Positions 8,961 through 19,582 of a stretch of DNA of 64,000 nt are shown in pieces. Source of the stretch: Corynebacterium lowii (lineage in GTDB: Bacteria > Actinomycetota > Actinomycetes > Mycobacteriales > Mycobacteriaceae); the NCBI RefSeq assembly GCF_001412085.1, contig NZ_LKEV01000004.1:124001-188000 (forward strand), in the 5' to 3' direction. A model generated the notes under the pieces. It did no database searches. It had not been told where the DNA came from and saw only the letters and a program-made list of their open reading frames with translations. The first letter of the stretch is position 1. Every line of letters starts with the position of its first letter. The position numbers and the translations under genes were made by a program.

Positions 8961-11540
8961 TTACCCGCCTGCCAGGTAGCGCAGGCTCAGCGCGAGGGCC
9001 GCCACGAGGCCACCGGCGAAGCCGCCGCCGGGGGCGTTGTGGCCCACGAAGAAGAAGTACATGGAGAGCACGATCATGGAGGGGAAAGCCACGCGGGTAA
9101 TCACGTCCACCATGAGGGAACGGTTCTGGGCCTTCTCCGAGTCAATTTCTGCGGAAAGCCAGCGCCTTCCCACCGCACCCAGGGTGGGCCTGCGCGAGGC
9201 GCGAGCAAAGGAGCGCGTGCCGTAAATCAGGGAGGCCACGCCCGTGGCCGCGATGACGAGCACGGATATTTCGCCCAGGGTATCCCAGGCGCGGATGTCC
9301 ACCAACAGCACATTCACAGCGTTGGCCCCATGCCCAATCTCATAGGCCAGATCCGGGATGTATTGGGCTATCGACGTCTCCTGCCGGGCGTTGATGGCAA
9401 AAAGCGAGATGATGGTGATGGAAAGACCCACGGCGATGGAAAGCCAGGCTCGGTTGCGGTTGCCCTTGGGGTTACCGCGCCATTCCGTATGCGCGGGGAG
9501 TTTACGCAGCACCAGCATGAAGATCACCATGACGATGGTTTCCACCAGCACCTGAGTAAGGGCGAGATCGGGCGCGCCATGCAGGGCGAAGATCATCGCC
9601 AGGCTGTAGCCGGTCACACCCACCATGATGACGCCCGAGAGGCGATTATGCGTGAGCGTGGCACCAATGGCCATGACCACGATGATGGAGGCCAGCACCG
9701 CCTGCCACGGGGTGCCCCAGAGCTCCATGCGGATGTCATTGCGCTCTCCCATAATCAGCGCGGTGAGGGGCAGCAGGGTGAGAACGACGAAGATGATTCC
9801 GAGGTTCACCATGAGGGAACCGCGCTGCGTGGAGGCGGTGAGCCGCAACGAGATGCGGCGGAAGAAGTCCAAGACGGCGTCGTAAGCATCATTGGCGTTG
9901 CCCAGCGCGGGCTCTTCCAGCTGGAAGTGCCGCAGCAGGTGACGCTGCCAGAAGAGGATGGCCCCCAGGCCCACGATGATCGTGGAGAGCAGCAGCGGTA
10001 CGCCGAAGCCGTGCCACAGCGCGAGGTGTGCCACGTATTCACCCTCCGGAACGGGGAAGGCGGCGTCCAAGTATTCATCAATGAAATCACCGATGAGCGA
10101 GGGGTATAGACCCAACGCGATGGTGAGCGCCATGAGAATGGTGGGTGCGGCATAGAGCTTGGGGCCAATGGAGTGCATGGCCGCCACGGCGGGCGAGGTG
10201 CCGCCACCGCTGAGGTGCTGGTGAGGCTTGGTAGCAAAGGCGCCGTAGAGGAAGAAGCAACTGTAGGTCATCGTCAGGACGGAACCGAGCACCATCCCTA
10301 AGAGCATGAGCTGGCCGGGCATGCCCACCAGAAGTTCCTCATGCAAGATGGCCTCCAACGCGGCTTCCTTGGCCACGAAGCCGAAGAGCGGAGGGATACC
10401 GGCCATCGAGGCCGCCGCTAAGACCGCGATGGCAAAGATATAGGGCTGCTTGCGCCACAGCCCGGAGAGTTCCTGGGTATTGCGGGTGCCCGTGGTGTGG
10501 TCAATGGCGCCCACCACCATGAACAAGGTGGCCTTGAACAGGGAGTGTGCACAGGTCAGCGCCAGGCCGGCCATCGTAGCCTCGCGGGAACCCACGGAAA
10601 CCACCGCCATGATGAAGCCCAATTGGGAAACCGTGCCATAAGCCAGAATGAGCTTGAGGTCCTTTTGCCGCAGCGCCACCCAGCCGGACATCAGCATGGT
10701 GAAGATACCCACCGGGATAATCACCAAATGCCACGTTTGCACCACGTGCATATCCGGGGCCAGGCGCGCCACCAGATAAATGCCGGCCTTGACCATCGCG
10801 GCGGAGTGCAAATAGGCCGATACCGGCGTGGGGGCGGCCATCGCGCCGGGAAGCCAGAAGTGCGCCGGGGCGATGGCGGACTTGGAGAGCGCACCCGCCA
10901 GAATCAAGATGATGGCGATGGTGATATGAGGCACCGCGGTGAGATCGGGCACCGAGCCCAGATCGGAGAAGTACCACACCCCCGAGGACTGGCCCAGCAG
11001 AAGGAAACCCACCAACATGCACAGCCCGCCCAGGGTGGTGACCATGAGCGCCTGGCCCGCCGAGCGGCGGGAAGAGGCGCGCTCCCCGTAATAGCCGACC
11101 AGCAGGAAGGAGAGCACCGAGGTGATCTCCCAGAAGATGTACATGAGCAGGAAGCTATCGGCGGTGACCAACCCGAACATGACCATAGAAAAGGCCACCA
11201 TCTGCGAGCCGAAGAGGGCTAAGCGGCGCGGGTTGGAATCAAAATAGCCCCAGCAATAGAGCAGAACGAGGGCCCCCACCCCTAGCACGATGAGGCTAAA
11301 AATACCGGCCAGGCCATCCATGCGGAACACGATGTTCATGTTGAGCGAGGAAAGCCAGCCGGTATGGGAAACGAGGGTTTCGCCCCGGCTGAGGGGGCCG
11401 CTGAGGAATTGCTTGAGCACCCACGCGAAACCGGCGAGGGGCACGAGGGCAAGGAGACCAAAGGCGGGGCGGCCCAAAGCCCTAATGAGCGGTGGGGCGA
11501 GGACAGAGGCGAGGGTGAGGGCGCCCAGTATAACTAACAC
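8961..11540 (-). CDS. mrpA: Mrp cation/proton antiporter subunit A, truncated within the fused MrpB domain
   Basis: 859 residues from GTG 11540. The NuoL-like proton-antiporter core has LLVGYYGERASSRRSAGQAL, ALSKSAIAPAHFWLPGAMAAPTPVSAYLHSAAMVKAGIYL and the LILAYGTVSQLGF motif. It is followed by the extra MrpA helices and, at the very end, GHNAPGGGFAGGLVAALALSLRYL, which is the beginning of the MrpB domain. It stops at TAA 8961-8963 in the middle of that domain. GTG 11540 is chosen over the ATG 60 bp upstream because VLVILGALTLASVLAPPLI is the family start and AAGGAGAG precedes it. It is the first cistron of mrpA(B)-C-D-E-F-G. Confidence 0.9.
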   Translation of the reverse strand: MLVILGALTLASVLAPPLIRALGRPAFGLLALVPLAGFAWVLKQFLSGPLSRGETLVSHTGWLSSLNMNIVFRMDGLAGIFSLIVLGVGALVLLYCWGYFDSNPRRLALFGSQMVAFSMVMFGLVTADSFLLMYIFWEITSVLSFLLVGYYGERASSRRSAGQALMVTTLGGLCMLVGFLLLGQSSGVWYFSDLGSVPDLTAVPHITIAIILILAGALSKSAIAPAHFWLPGAMAAPTPVSAYLHSAAMVKAGIYLVARLAPDMHVVQTWHLVIIPVGIFTMLMSGWVALRQKDLKLILAYGTVSQLGFIMAVVSVGSREATMAGLALTCAHSLFKATLFMVVGAIDHTTGTRNTQELSGLWRKQPYIFAIAVLAAASMAGIPPLFGFVAKEAALEAILHEELLVGMPGQLMLLGMVLGSVLTMTYSCFFLYGAFATKPHQHLSGGGTSPAVAAMHSIGPKLYAAPTILMALTIALGLYPSLIGDFIDEYLDAAFPVPEGEYVAHLALWHGFGVPLLLSTIIVGLGAILFWQRHLLRHFQLEEPALGNANDAYDAVLDFFRRISLRLTASTQRGSLMVNLGIIFVVLTLLPLTALIMGERNDIRMELWGTPWQAVLASIIVVMAIGATLTHNRLSGVIMVGVTGYSLAMIFALHGAPDLALTQVLVETIVMVIFMLVLRKLPAHTEWRGNPKGNRNRAWLSIAVGLSITIISLFAINARQETSIAQYIPDLAYEIGHGANAVNVLLVDIRAWDTLGEISVLVIAATGVASLIYGTRSFARASRRPTLGAVGRRWLSAEIDSEKAQNRSLMVDVITRVAFPSMIVLSMYFFFVGHNAPGGGFAGGLVAALALSLRYLAGG

Positions 11541-11850
11541 GTGGTGGTCGCTCTCCTTTGTGCTGTGAGCGGGCAAGGGCAAAGGTGGGCGCCCCTTCAT
11601 CTGCCCGTTACTGCACTACCAGCACATTCGAAATACGGGTGCGCTGTGTACCCCTCAAAGTGATGATGGTCGAACGCGCTGGGCGGTAACGCGGTGCACT
11701 GATAGGAGGCAACCTCGTATAACAGCGGCATCTATGGGTGCGGCCAACAACGTAGAGTCTACCTATTAATCATGCCGGGCGGTAGCAGCGCGGTAGCCGG
11801 ATGCTCGCTGTGCTGCACATAGGACGCGCATAGGGGAGAGGTAGCGGAGA
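11541..11850. other. Intergenic region upstream of the Mrp operon
   Basis: 310 bp between the 3' end of the hydrolase gene and mrpA, both leftward. It should hold the hydrolase terminator and the Mrp promoter. No strong hairpin with a T-run and no convincing -35/-10 pair were seen. No credible open reading frame was found. Confidence 0.5.
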
Positions 11851-12594
11851 CTAGTGGCGGGTGATCCATTCCTGGATGAACCCGGCCACTTCTTCCCAAC
11901 CTGTTTGGCGCACGATGTTGTGCGTGCGCCCGGCGAACTCCTCGTAATCGCACACGCTGCCGGCATCCGTATAGGCCTGGTGATTCTTTTGGTTGATGAT
12001 GGCGGGCTGGGAGCGGTCCTTGGAGCCGGCGATGAAAAGAATCGGGGGATGGGGCTTGGTGAAGTCGATAACCCCATCCTCTCCGATGGACTTGGCCACG
12101 AGTTTGCTGGATTCGATGCAGTGCTGATCCATGAAGGCCACGGTCTCCTCGTAGCTCATCTCATTGGTCACGTACTTGTGGTACCAGGTGGGCGGCATGA
12201 GAACCAGGGGCTTCTTATCCAGGGGGTTGAGCATCTGGCCGTTAGAGACCAGCCAGTCCTTATTAAAGGCCGCAATCCCCTTGGGTGGCCCGCTGGTGAG
12301 GCACACCGCCATGCTGCCGTAGCCCTGTTCCAGGAGCTTTTGCACGATGACCCCGCCGAGGGAGTGGCCGATGAGGATGGGCTTTTCCGGCAGGGAGTCG
12401 ATGAGCTCGGTATAGCCCTTGAGCACATCGCTCAGGGTGATCTTTGCGCGCTCCTCCGGGGCGTCGTTGTGGGTGTGCCCCACCCAGGTGGGGGCGTGGC
12501 AGGTGTATCCGCGCTGTTCAAAGAAGGTGACCCACTCGGAGAAGGTATCTCCGGTGGTCATAAAACCATGAACAAAAACGATGGTTTGTGTCAT
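11851..12594 (-). CDS. Alpha/beta hydrolase
   Basis: 247 residues with a classical alpha/beta-hydrolase layout: the VFVHGFMTTGD oxyanion loop near residue 6, nucleophile elbow GHSLGG near 77-82 (Ser nucleophile), acid in FIAGSKDRSQP near 190, and a His in GRTHNIV near 225. It resembles esterase/lipase and chloroperoxidase-like soluble hydrolases. No signal peptide is present, so it is cytoplasmic. The substrate cannot be inferred. It lies 10 bp after the stop of the LeuA-domain protein on the same strand. Confidence 0.8.
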   Translation of the reverse strand: MTQTIVFVHGFMTTGDTFSEWVTFFEQRGYTCHAPTWVGHTHNDAPEERAKITLSDVLKGYTELIDSLPEKPILIGHSLGGVIVQKLLEQGYGSMAVCLTSGPPKGIAAFNKDWLVSNGQMLNPLDKKPLVLMPPTWYHKYVTNEMSYEETVAFMDQHCIESSKLVAKSIGEDGVIDFTKPHPPILFIAGSKDRSQPAIINQKNHQAYTDAGSVCDYEEFAGRTHNIVRQTGWEEVAGFIQEWITRH

Positions 12595-12604
12595 GGGGGC
12601 GACA

Positions 12605-13087
12605 CTACATGTGCAGGCGTGCCGCCGCGCAGCTCAGCGCCTGTGCCAGGGAGGACTCCGGGGTGGCGCCCAGCCCCACCGCCCACTCGGTGCGGCTGCC
12701 GTGGTGGCCCAGGATGAAGGTGGCGGTGGCCTCAAAAAGCGAGTGCTGGTGGAAGCACAGAATCTCCACCGGATAGCCCTCCTGGGCCAGTAGCGTGGAG
12801 CAGGCCCCCGCCGGGCCGGAGGCGGTGATGGCGTGGGTACCGCGCTGCGGCGGGTGCGTCTTGGAATGGCGCGTGGTGGTGAGCGTGTAGCGGAACTCGC
12901 GGTAGTTGAGCTTGGTCTCGCTCAGCGAGGTGATGGCCAATTCCGGGGTGGGGTTGTAGGTGGCGCGAAAGAGATTCCAGCTCATTCCAGTCGATTCCTC
13001 GCGCAGGCCGCGCGGCAGCAGGTTCAGGCCGTAGCGGCGCTGGAAGGGATCGGTGGTCTGGGTGGAAGAAAGGTGGAGGGTACGCAT
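12605..13087 (-). CDS. Stand-alone LeuA allosteric (dimer) domain-like protein
   Basis: 160 residues. The N-terminal part contains LPRGLREESTGMSWNLF, and the C-terminal half (ITASGPAGACSTLLAQEGYPVEILCFHQHS ... WAVGLGATPESSLAQAL, given in pieces) resembles the regulatory domain of 2-isopropylmalate synthase. There is no TIM-barrel catalytic domain. Such proteins are sometimes mis-annotated as homocitrate or isopropylmalate synthase. A role as a small-molecule sensor or LeuA partner is inference. It is probably cotranscribed with the downstream hydrolase. Confidence 0.6.
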   Translation of the reverse strand: MRTLHLSSTQTTDPFQRRYGLNLLPRGLREESTGMSWNLFRATYNPTPELAITSLSETKLNYREFRYTLTTTRHSKTHPPQRGTHAITASGPAGACSTLLAQEGYPVEILCFHQHSLFEATATFILGHHGSRTEWAVGLGATPESSLAQALSCAAARLHM

Positions 13088-13291
13088 CGGAGTTCGGTCC
13101 TATCCGGGAGGGGATTGATGGGGGTGGACCGACTCTCTTCAAGGTGCGGGTGGATTAACGACTACTTCCCCAGGTGCGGGGGTCAGTCCCTATCCCGCAC
13201 TGGGGTACGTAGCCTTGGCTACTCGCTGAAGAGATACGTTGATGCGAAGCATGTGGCACAACTTACATCATGTTGTGCGGGGTTGCAAGCG

Positions 13292-14647
13292 CTACTGTGC
13301 GTAGCGCAACAAGAACAGCGCCTCCGCGATGGCGATGTGCTCGATTTCCGTGGGGTCTACGGACTCATCGGCGGAGTGGATGAGGCACTGCGGCTCCTCC
13401 ACGCCAAAGAGCGCGATCTCCGCCTGGGGGTGCGCCTCGTGCAGCTTGGTGGTCAGCGGAATGGAGCCGCCGGAGCCCAGCGTGGCGGAGTGCTCGGTGC
13501 CGTAGGCCTCCGCCAGACATTCGCGCAGCAGGCTCAGTGCGGGAGCGTGGACGTCGGTGGCAAAACCGTCGTTCACGTCGTCAATCTCCACCTCGATGTG
13601 CGCGTCCCAGGGCACGTGGTTACGCAGGTGCTCGGCCAGGGCGTTGGCGGTATCGGCGGCGGACATCGCGGCGGGCACGCGCAGGTTGAGCTTGGCCTGG
13701 GCCACGGGGGCCACGGCATTGACGGCCTTATCCACCGGGGTGGAGGTCAGGCCGGTGATGCTGATGGCGGGGCGGGTCCACAGGAAGTCCGCGGGGGCGT
13801 CGAGATCGCTGCCGCTGAGCCGCACCCCGTCGAGCACCCCGGCATCTTTGCGGAAGTCCTTAGGCGTATAGGGCTCCCCCTCCCATCGAGCGGAGGTATC
13901 CACGCCCTCGATGACGGTGCGGCCGTCTACATCGCGCAGGGAGTTCAGCGTGCGCAGTAGGGCAAAGGCGGCGTCGGGAGCAGCCCCGCCAAAGAGGCCG
14001 GAGTGTACGGGGGCTTCCAGGGTGCGCACGGTGACGGTTAGCTGTGCGCCGCCGCGTAGCGACGTCGTGAGTGTCGGCGTGCCCACGGCGGCGTTGCCGG
14101 TATCAGCGATCATGATGGCGTCGGCGGCAAAGAGCTCGGGGCGCTCCTCGATGAGGGTGTCCAGCCCCTCGCCGCCCTTTTCCTCGGAGCCTTCGACTAC
14201 CACGGTGATGCCCACGCCGCTGCCTCCGGCGGCGGCCACGGCGCGCAGGGCGGCCAGGTGCATGACGAGGTTGCCCTTGCAGTCCGCCGCGCCGCGTCCG
14301 TACCAGCGCCCCTCGCGCTCGGTCAGCGTGCAGGGGTCGTTGGTCCAGGCGGCGGGATCGCCCGCGGGAACGACGTCGTGGTGGCAATAGAGCAGTACGG
14401 TGGGCTGCCCCTCGGCGGGCTTCCGAGTACCGATGAGGGCCACGGAACCATCGGCGGTGGTGATGGCCTCGACGTCGAGCCCGGCTTCTTCGAGCGCTGT
14501 GTGGACCCAGGAGGCGGCACCGGCGGCCTGCTTGGCTAATTCGGGATCGCCATGCACGGAGTGGAAGGAAACGATCTCGCTGAGTTGGCGGAAGATGGTG
14601 GCGCGATCGCCCAGGACGCTGCTGCGGACGGCTTCTGTATTAATCAT
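13292..14647 (-). CDS. M20 family dipeptidase / metallopeptidase
   Basis: 451 residues from ATG 14647 (MINTEAVRSS). Upstream in-frame starts would run into the groEL promoter region. Metal-site motifs of the M20 family are present: LLYCHHDVVPAG (His and Asp ligands, ~85-96), YGRGAADCKGNL (~120-131) and the catalytic Glu pair EGSEEKGGEG (~155-164). A dimerisation domain follows. It is similar to cytoplasmic Cys-Gly/Xaa dipeptidases of actinobacteria. It is divergent from groEL, with a 204-bp gap containing the CIRCE element. Confidence 0.88.
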   Translation of the reverse strand: MINTEAVRSSVLGDRATIFRQLSEIVSFHSVHGDPELAKQAAGAASWVHTALEEAGLDVEAITTADGSVALIGTRKPAEGQPTVLLYCHHDVVPAGDPAAWTNDPCTLTEREGRWYGRGAADCKGNLVMHLAALRAVAAAGGSGVGITVVVEGSEEKGGEGLDTLIEERPELFAADAIMIADTGNAAVGTPTLTTSLRGGAQLTVTVRTLEAPVHSGLFGGAAPDAAFALLRTLNSLRDVDGRTVIEGVDTSARWEGEPYTPKDFRKDAGVLDGVRLSGSDLDAPADFLWTRPAISITGLTSTPVDKAVNAVAPVAQAKLNLRVPAAMSAADTANALAEHLRNHVPWDAHIEVEIDDVNDGFATDVHAPALSLLRECLAEAYGTEHSATLGSGGSIPLTTKLHEAHPQAEIALFGVEEPQCLIHSADESVDPTEIEHIAIAEALFLLRYAQ

Positions 14648-14700
14648 GGCCCCCAGCCTAACGCCCTTGCACTCGCGGGGGCAGACTGCTAAAACGGGAT

Positions 14701-14727
14701 CTAGCACTTCCGCTTGGTGAGTGCCAG
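14701..14727. promoter_or_regulatory. CIRCE operator (HrcA site) upstream of groEL
   Basis: CTAGCACTT, a 9-bp spacer, then GAGTGCCAG. The CIRCE consensus is TTAGCACTC-N9-GAGTGCTAA. The left arm matches 7 of 9 and the right arm 7 of 9, and the spacer length is exact. It lies about 125 bp before the groEL start, consistent with heat-shock control by HrcA as known in corynebacteria. Confidence 0.85.
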
Positions 14728-14830
14728 AAATAAACAGAGCGCATCCCCGGGTGAGGGTGGAACACACTCACCATCCGTGCCGTCGCGGGCGCCCGCCGAG
14801 ATGTGTTGACGAGGGTGTCGTCCCTAATAA

Positions 14831-16495
<1,665 letters not shown>

Positions 16496-16537
16496 GCCCC
16501 CTCGCTTTTAGTGCCGATGAATCTGGCGCTGGCAAAG

Positions 16538-16587
16538 AAGAGCCCCCGGTGCTGTGTTGAAAAACAGCCACTGGGGGCTCTTTTTTG
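16538..16587 (+). terminator. Rho-independent terminator after groEL
   Basis: AAGAGCCCCCGGTG and CACTGGGGGCTCTT style arms (AAGAGCCCCC ... GGGGGCTCTT) enclose a loop region holding a small secondary TGTT/AACA stem, and are followed by a T6 run. It lies between the convergent groEL and TetR genes and may serve both. Confidence 0.85.
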
Positions 16588-16592
16588 CGCTC

Positions 16593-17243
16593 TTATTGCG
16601 CCGCTAGATCGGCGCGCAGCCCCTTGAGCAGCAGGTCAAGCCCGGTGTGGAACTCCCTATCCAGGGGCAGGGGGAGCATGCGTGCGGTGGCGGCAATGCG
16701 GGGGAAGGCCGCGGGATCGACCTCGCGCAGGGTGGTGCCAGCGGCGGCGGAATCCTCCTGGGCGGTGGGCATCTGCATGGCAAAGCCAATGGTGTAGCGC
16801 GCGAGCGTGGCCATAGCGTAGGCCGCATAGTCCGGGGGGAAACCCGCGCGCAGCAAAATATCGAGCAGCAATTCCCGCAGGGCCATGCCCTTGTGTCCGG
16901 TGGGAATCGTATCGATGAGCAGGCGCGCGGCGTGACGGTGCTGATAGAAGGTCTCAAAGATCGCGGTGAGCACTCCCCGGCATGCCTCCTCCCAGGGCAA
17001 CTCCGCGCTGGGTTGCGCCTGTTCCAAGGCCTGACCTAGCAGGTGCTCAATGACCATGCCGAGGAGTTCGCCGCGCCCGGAGACGCGCCGATACAGCGTG
17101 GAGGTGCTTGATGAAAGGCGATCGGCCAGGTTGCGCAGGGATAGTGCTTCGGCCCCCTGCTCATCAATGATCTCTAGCGCGGTGAGCAGGATTTTCTCCT
17201 GCGGCACGGGCGGGCGGCCGGGGCCTTTGCGCTGGGTGCTCAT
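16593..17243 (-). CDS. TetR/AcrR family transcriptional regulator
   Basis: 216 residues. The N-terminal TetR DNA-binding domain has ILLTALEIIDEQGAEALSLRNLADRL then STSTLYRRVSGRGELL (helix-turn-helix about residues 18-62), and a variable ligand-binding domain follows. It is the last gene of a leftward operon (monooxygenase, amidohydrolase, regulator), starting 3 bp after the amidohydrolase stop. It most likely represses the operon through the palindrome at 19583-19609. The effector is unknown. Confidence 0.88.
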   Translation of the reverse strand: MSTQRKGPGRPPVPQEKILLTALEIIDEQGAEALSLRNLADRLSSSTSTLYRRVSGRGELLGMVIEHLLGQALEQAQPSAELPWEEACRGVLTAIFETFYQHRHAARLLIDTIPTGHKGMALRELLLDILLRAGFPPDYAAYAMATLARYTIGFAMQMPTAQEDSAAAGTTLREVDPAAFPRIAATARMLPLPLDREFHTGLDLLLKGLRADLAAQ

Positions 17244-17246
17244 GGA

Positions 17247-18080
17247 TTACGTTTCTCCTGCTGTGCTGGCGGTTGTGGGTTCGGGCCAGCCGATCCACTG
17301 CGAGATTCCCCGGCCCAGTACAAACTCTAGGTCATCGGCGCTGAGCCACGGCAGTTCCCTCATCATGTCCAGGGCTTCTGCCCAGGAACAGTGCAAGCGC
17401 GTGATGTCCGTGCCCCAGAAGGTGCGCTGCGGACCAAAGGCCTCCACGGTGCGGCGCAGTATGAGGTGCGTGCTGCGAAAAGGGTAAGCATCCGTGGCCA
17501 TGCTGGGAACCCCCGTGGCCTTGACCGCCACGTTCGGAAAACGCGCCAGGCGAAGCAGCCCGTCCAGGTGTTCCGCCGCGCGCGGTAGGGTGAGGTGCGG
17601 GCCAATGCACAGGTGATCGAGCATGAGCCGCATATTCGGATAGCGCTCCGCAATGCGCTCGACGGCTCCGAGGTGTTCCGGCATGACCATCAAGGCCACG
17701 GGGAGGCCCCGCCGATGAGCGATCTCCCAGAGACAATCGAGCGCCCCGGATTCAAGAGCCGCGCCCCCGCGCGAGGAATAGAGCACAAAGCGCAGCCCCA
17801 ATACTCCGGGTTTGCTCAGAGTGCTTTCGACGCGCTCCGGGCCAGCCTTATCGTCCAGGGGAAACCATCCCAGGGTGGCAAAGCGCTCGGGGTGCGCGCT
17901 GGCGGCCTGCGCCGCGTAGTCGTTAGCCTGATCGTCCCAGATCGCGGGGCAATTGACGGCGCGATCAATCCCGGCGGCGTCCATCATGGCCAACGCCTCG
18001 TCAATGCGCAGCGGGCCGCGATGATGGGCCGGGGCTTGGTCGTTTTCCCAGAGGTGAATGTGGGCGTCGGTGATAAGCAT
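17247..18080 (-). CDS. Amidohydrolase-2 family metal-dependent hydrolase
   Basis: 277 residues from ATG 18080 (MLITDAHIHLW); GTG 18086, overlapping the previous stop, is an alternative. The DAHIH motif gives the first two metal-binding His residues, a third lies in the MLDHLCIGPH segment (~150) and an Asp in FWGTDITRLH (~230), as in the PF04909 TIM-barrel hydrolases that open or decarboxylate lactones and aromatic ring-fission products. Pairing with a phenol-type monooxygenase suggests a short aromatic-degradation pathway. The substrate is unknown. Confidence 0.82.
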   Translation of the reverse strand: MLITDAHIHLWENDQAPAHHRGPLRIDEALAMMDAAGIDRAVNCPAIWDDQANDYAAQAASAHPERFATLGWFPLDDKAGPERVESTLSKPGVLGLRFVLYSSRGGAALESGALDCLWEIAHRRGLPVALMVMPEHLGAVERIAERYPNMRLMLDHLCIGPHLTLPRAAEHLDGLLRLARFPNVAVKATGVPSMATDAYPFRSTHLILRRTVEAFGPQRTFWGTDITRLHCSWAEALDMMRELPWLSADDLEFVLGRGISQWIGWPEPTTASTAGET

Positions 18081-18085
18081 GGGCA

Positions 18086-19534
18086 CTAGGCGTGGGGAAG
18101 CATGGTGGATAGAACATCGTCGGAGGCCACGTAGCCATCGGGACGAATGAGAATCTGCGCGGTGGGTTCGGTGACCCCGTAGGTGCGGCAGAGTTCCTGG
18201 TTGCGCGCCGGGTCGAGGTGGAGGATACGCAGTTCGGCTCCCTCGTTCGGCCAGGTGGGGCGGTAGGCATCACCGATGGTGAGGAGGGTGAAGTGAGGGC
18301 CGCGCAGGGCGTCGAAAAGCGTGCCGGTGCTGCCATCGGTGGCGGTATAGGGGGCATCCGGGGCGCGGTCACCGGGGCGTACCCTCTCTCCCTCGGCGGC
18401 GGGGGCCAGCGGGCCGCCGCGGTAGGTGAGGGTAAGTTGGCGCTCCTGATCGCCGCGCGACATCGAGGCGATGGGGTTCGTACTGGTCTCGCCGTAGAGC
18501 TTGGCGGCCAGGCCCAGCACGCCCGCGGCCACGGGGCGTCGCTCCGCCTCGTAGGTGTCCAGGAGGGCGTCGGGAGCACCAGCGAGTACCTGCGCGAGCT
18601 TCCAACCCAGGTTGTAGGCATCCTGCGTGCCGGTGTTGAGCCCCTGGGCGCCGGTGGGCGGGTGCACGTGGGCGGCATCACCAATGAGGAAGGCGCGGTC
18701 CTTGCGGTATTGATCGGCCAGGCGGATATTCGGGCGCCACACCGAGGACCAGTGCACCTCGCTCACGTGGATCTTGGAGGTGCCGGAGTAGGCGTGAATC
18801 CTCTCTTCCAGGTGCGCGGCGCTCATGGTCACCTCGTCCTCGGGGCGGATCTTGTACATGAGCTGGAACTTTCCATCGGGCAGGGGGCACAGCGCCATGA
18901 AGTGGCCGCGCAGACGGGGCCAGATGTGCCAATGCTTGTCGGAAAGGCCGGTGAGGGAGAGATCGGCCACGATCATTCGGTCGGACTCATCGGTGGTGCC
19001 GGTGAAGCCGATTCCGGTCTGCTTGCGCACCGCGCTGCTGCCTCCGTCCGCGCCCACGATGTAGCGCGCGCGAATCTGCCGCGTGCCTTCGGGGCCTTCC
19101 ACCTCGGCGGTCACGCCCTCCGCATCCTGGGAGTATCCGAGGAGTCGGGTACTGCGTTCGACGCTCCCCCCGAGTTCTTCTAGCCGGGAAGCAAGAGCGG
19201 CGTCGGTGGCGTACTGGGGTACGAGCAGGGTGTTGGGGTGAGGGATGTCCGAGGTGGGTTCGTGCACCTCCATCATGCGGCGGGGAATGGTGACGGGGCC
19301 GAAGTGAAGGCCAAGCGTCGGGTAGAGAGTGCCCGCGCTTTCGATGCGGCCCCGCACGCCGAGGTCGTCGAACACTTCCAGGCTGCGCGGTTGGATGCCC
19401 TTGGCGCGGGAACCTTCAAAGCTGTGCGCGGCGGCGTCGATAAGCAAGTACTCGACGCCGCGACGCTGAAGATCGCAGGCCAGGGTGAGGCCGGCGGGGC
19501 CGGCGCCGACGATGAGGACGTCATGAGTGTTCAT
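18086..19534 (-). CDS. FAD-dependent aromatic monooxygenase (class A flavoprotein)
   Basis: 482 residues. The FAD dinucleotide fold VLIVGAGPAGLTLACDLQRRG starts at residue ~6. The DG motif is IVGADGGSSAVRK (~165) and the GD motif FLIGDAAHVHPPTGAQGLNTG (~285). A thioredoxin-like C-terminal domain is typical of the phenol/dichlorophenol hydroxylase branch, which also includes polyketide-modifying and drug-inactivating enzymes. ATG 19534 follows a GGAACC-rich leader with GAAAGG. An upstream in-frame extension would cover the operator and is rejected. First gene of the TetR-controlled operon. Confidence 0.85.
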   Translation of the reverse strand: MNTHDVLIVGAGPAGLTLACDLQRRGVEYLLIDAAAHSFEGSRAKGIQPRSLEVFDDLGVRGRIESAGTLYPTLGLHFGPVTIPRRMMEVHEPTSDIPHPNTLLVPQYATDAALASRLEELGGSVERSTRLLGYSQDAEGVTAEVEGPEGTRQIRARYIVGADGGSSAVRKQTGIGFTGTTDESDRMIVADLSLTGLSDKHWHIWPRLRGHFMALCPLPDGKFQLMYKIRPEDEVTMSAAHLEERIHAYSGTSKIHVSEVHWSSVWRPNIRLADQYRKDRAFLIGDAAHVHPPTGAQGLNTGTQDAYNLGWKLAQVLAGAPDALLDTYEAERRPVAAGVLGLAAKLYGETSTNPIASMSRGDQERQLTLTYRGGPLAPAAEGERVRPGDRAPDAPYTATDGSTGTLFDALRGPHFTLLTIGDAYRPTWPNEGAELRILHLDPARNQELCRTYGVTEPTAQILIRPDGYVASDDVLSTMLPHA

Positions 19535-19582
19535 GGTGGAACCTTTCTTCCTGTGTGGCGGGCACCGGGTGTGCCGCGTCTT

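Noticed and set aside
13155..13200. Inverted repeat CAGGTGCGGG ... CCCGCACTGG between the M20 and LeuA-domain genes
   Set aside because: The stem has a bulge and there is no T-run. The region is GC-rich, so such pairings arise by chance.
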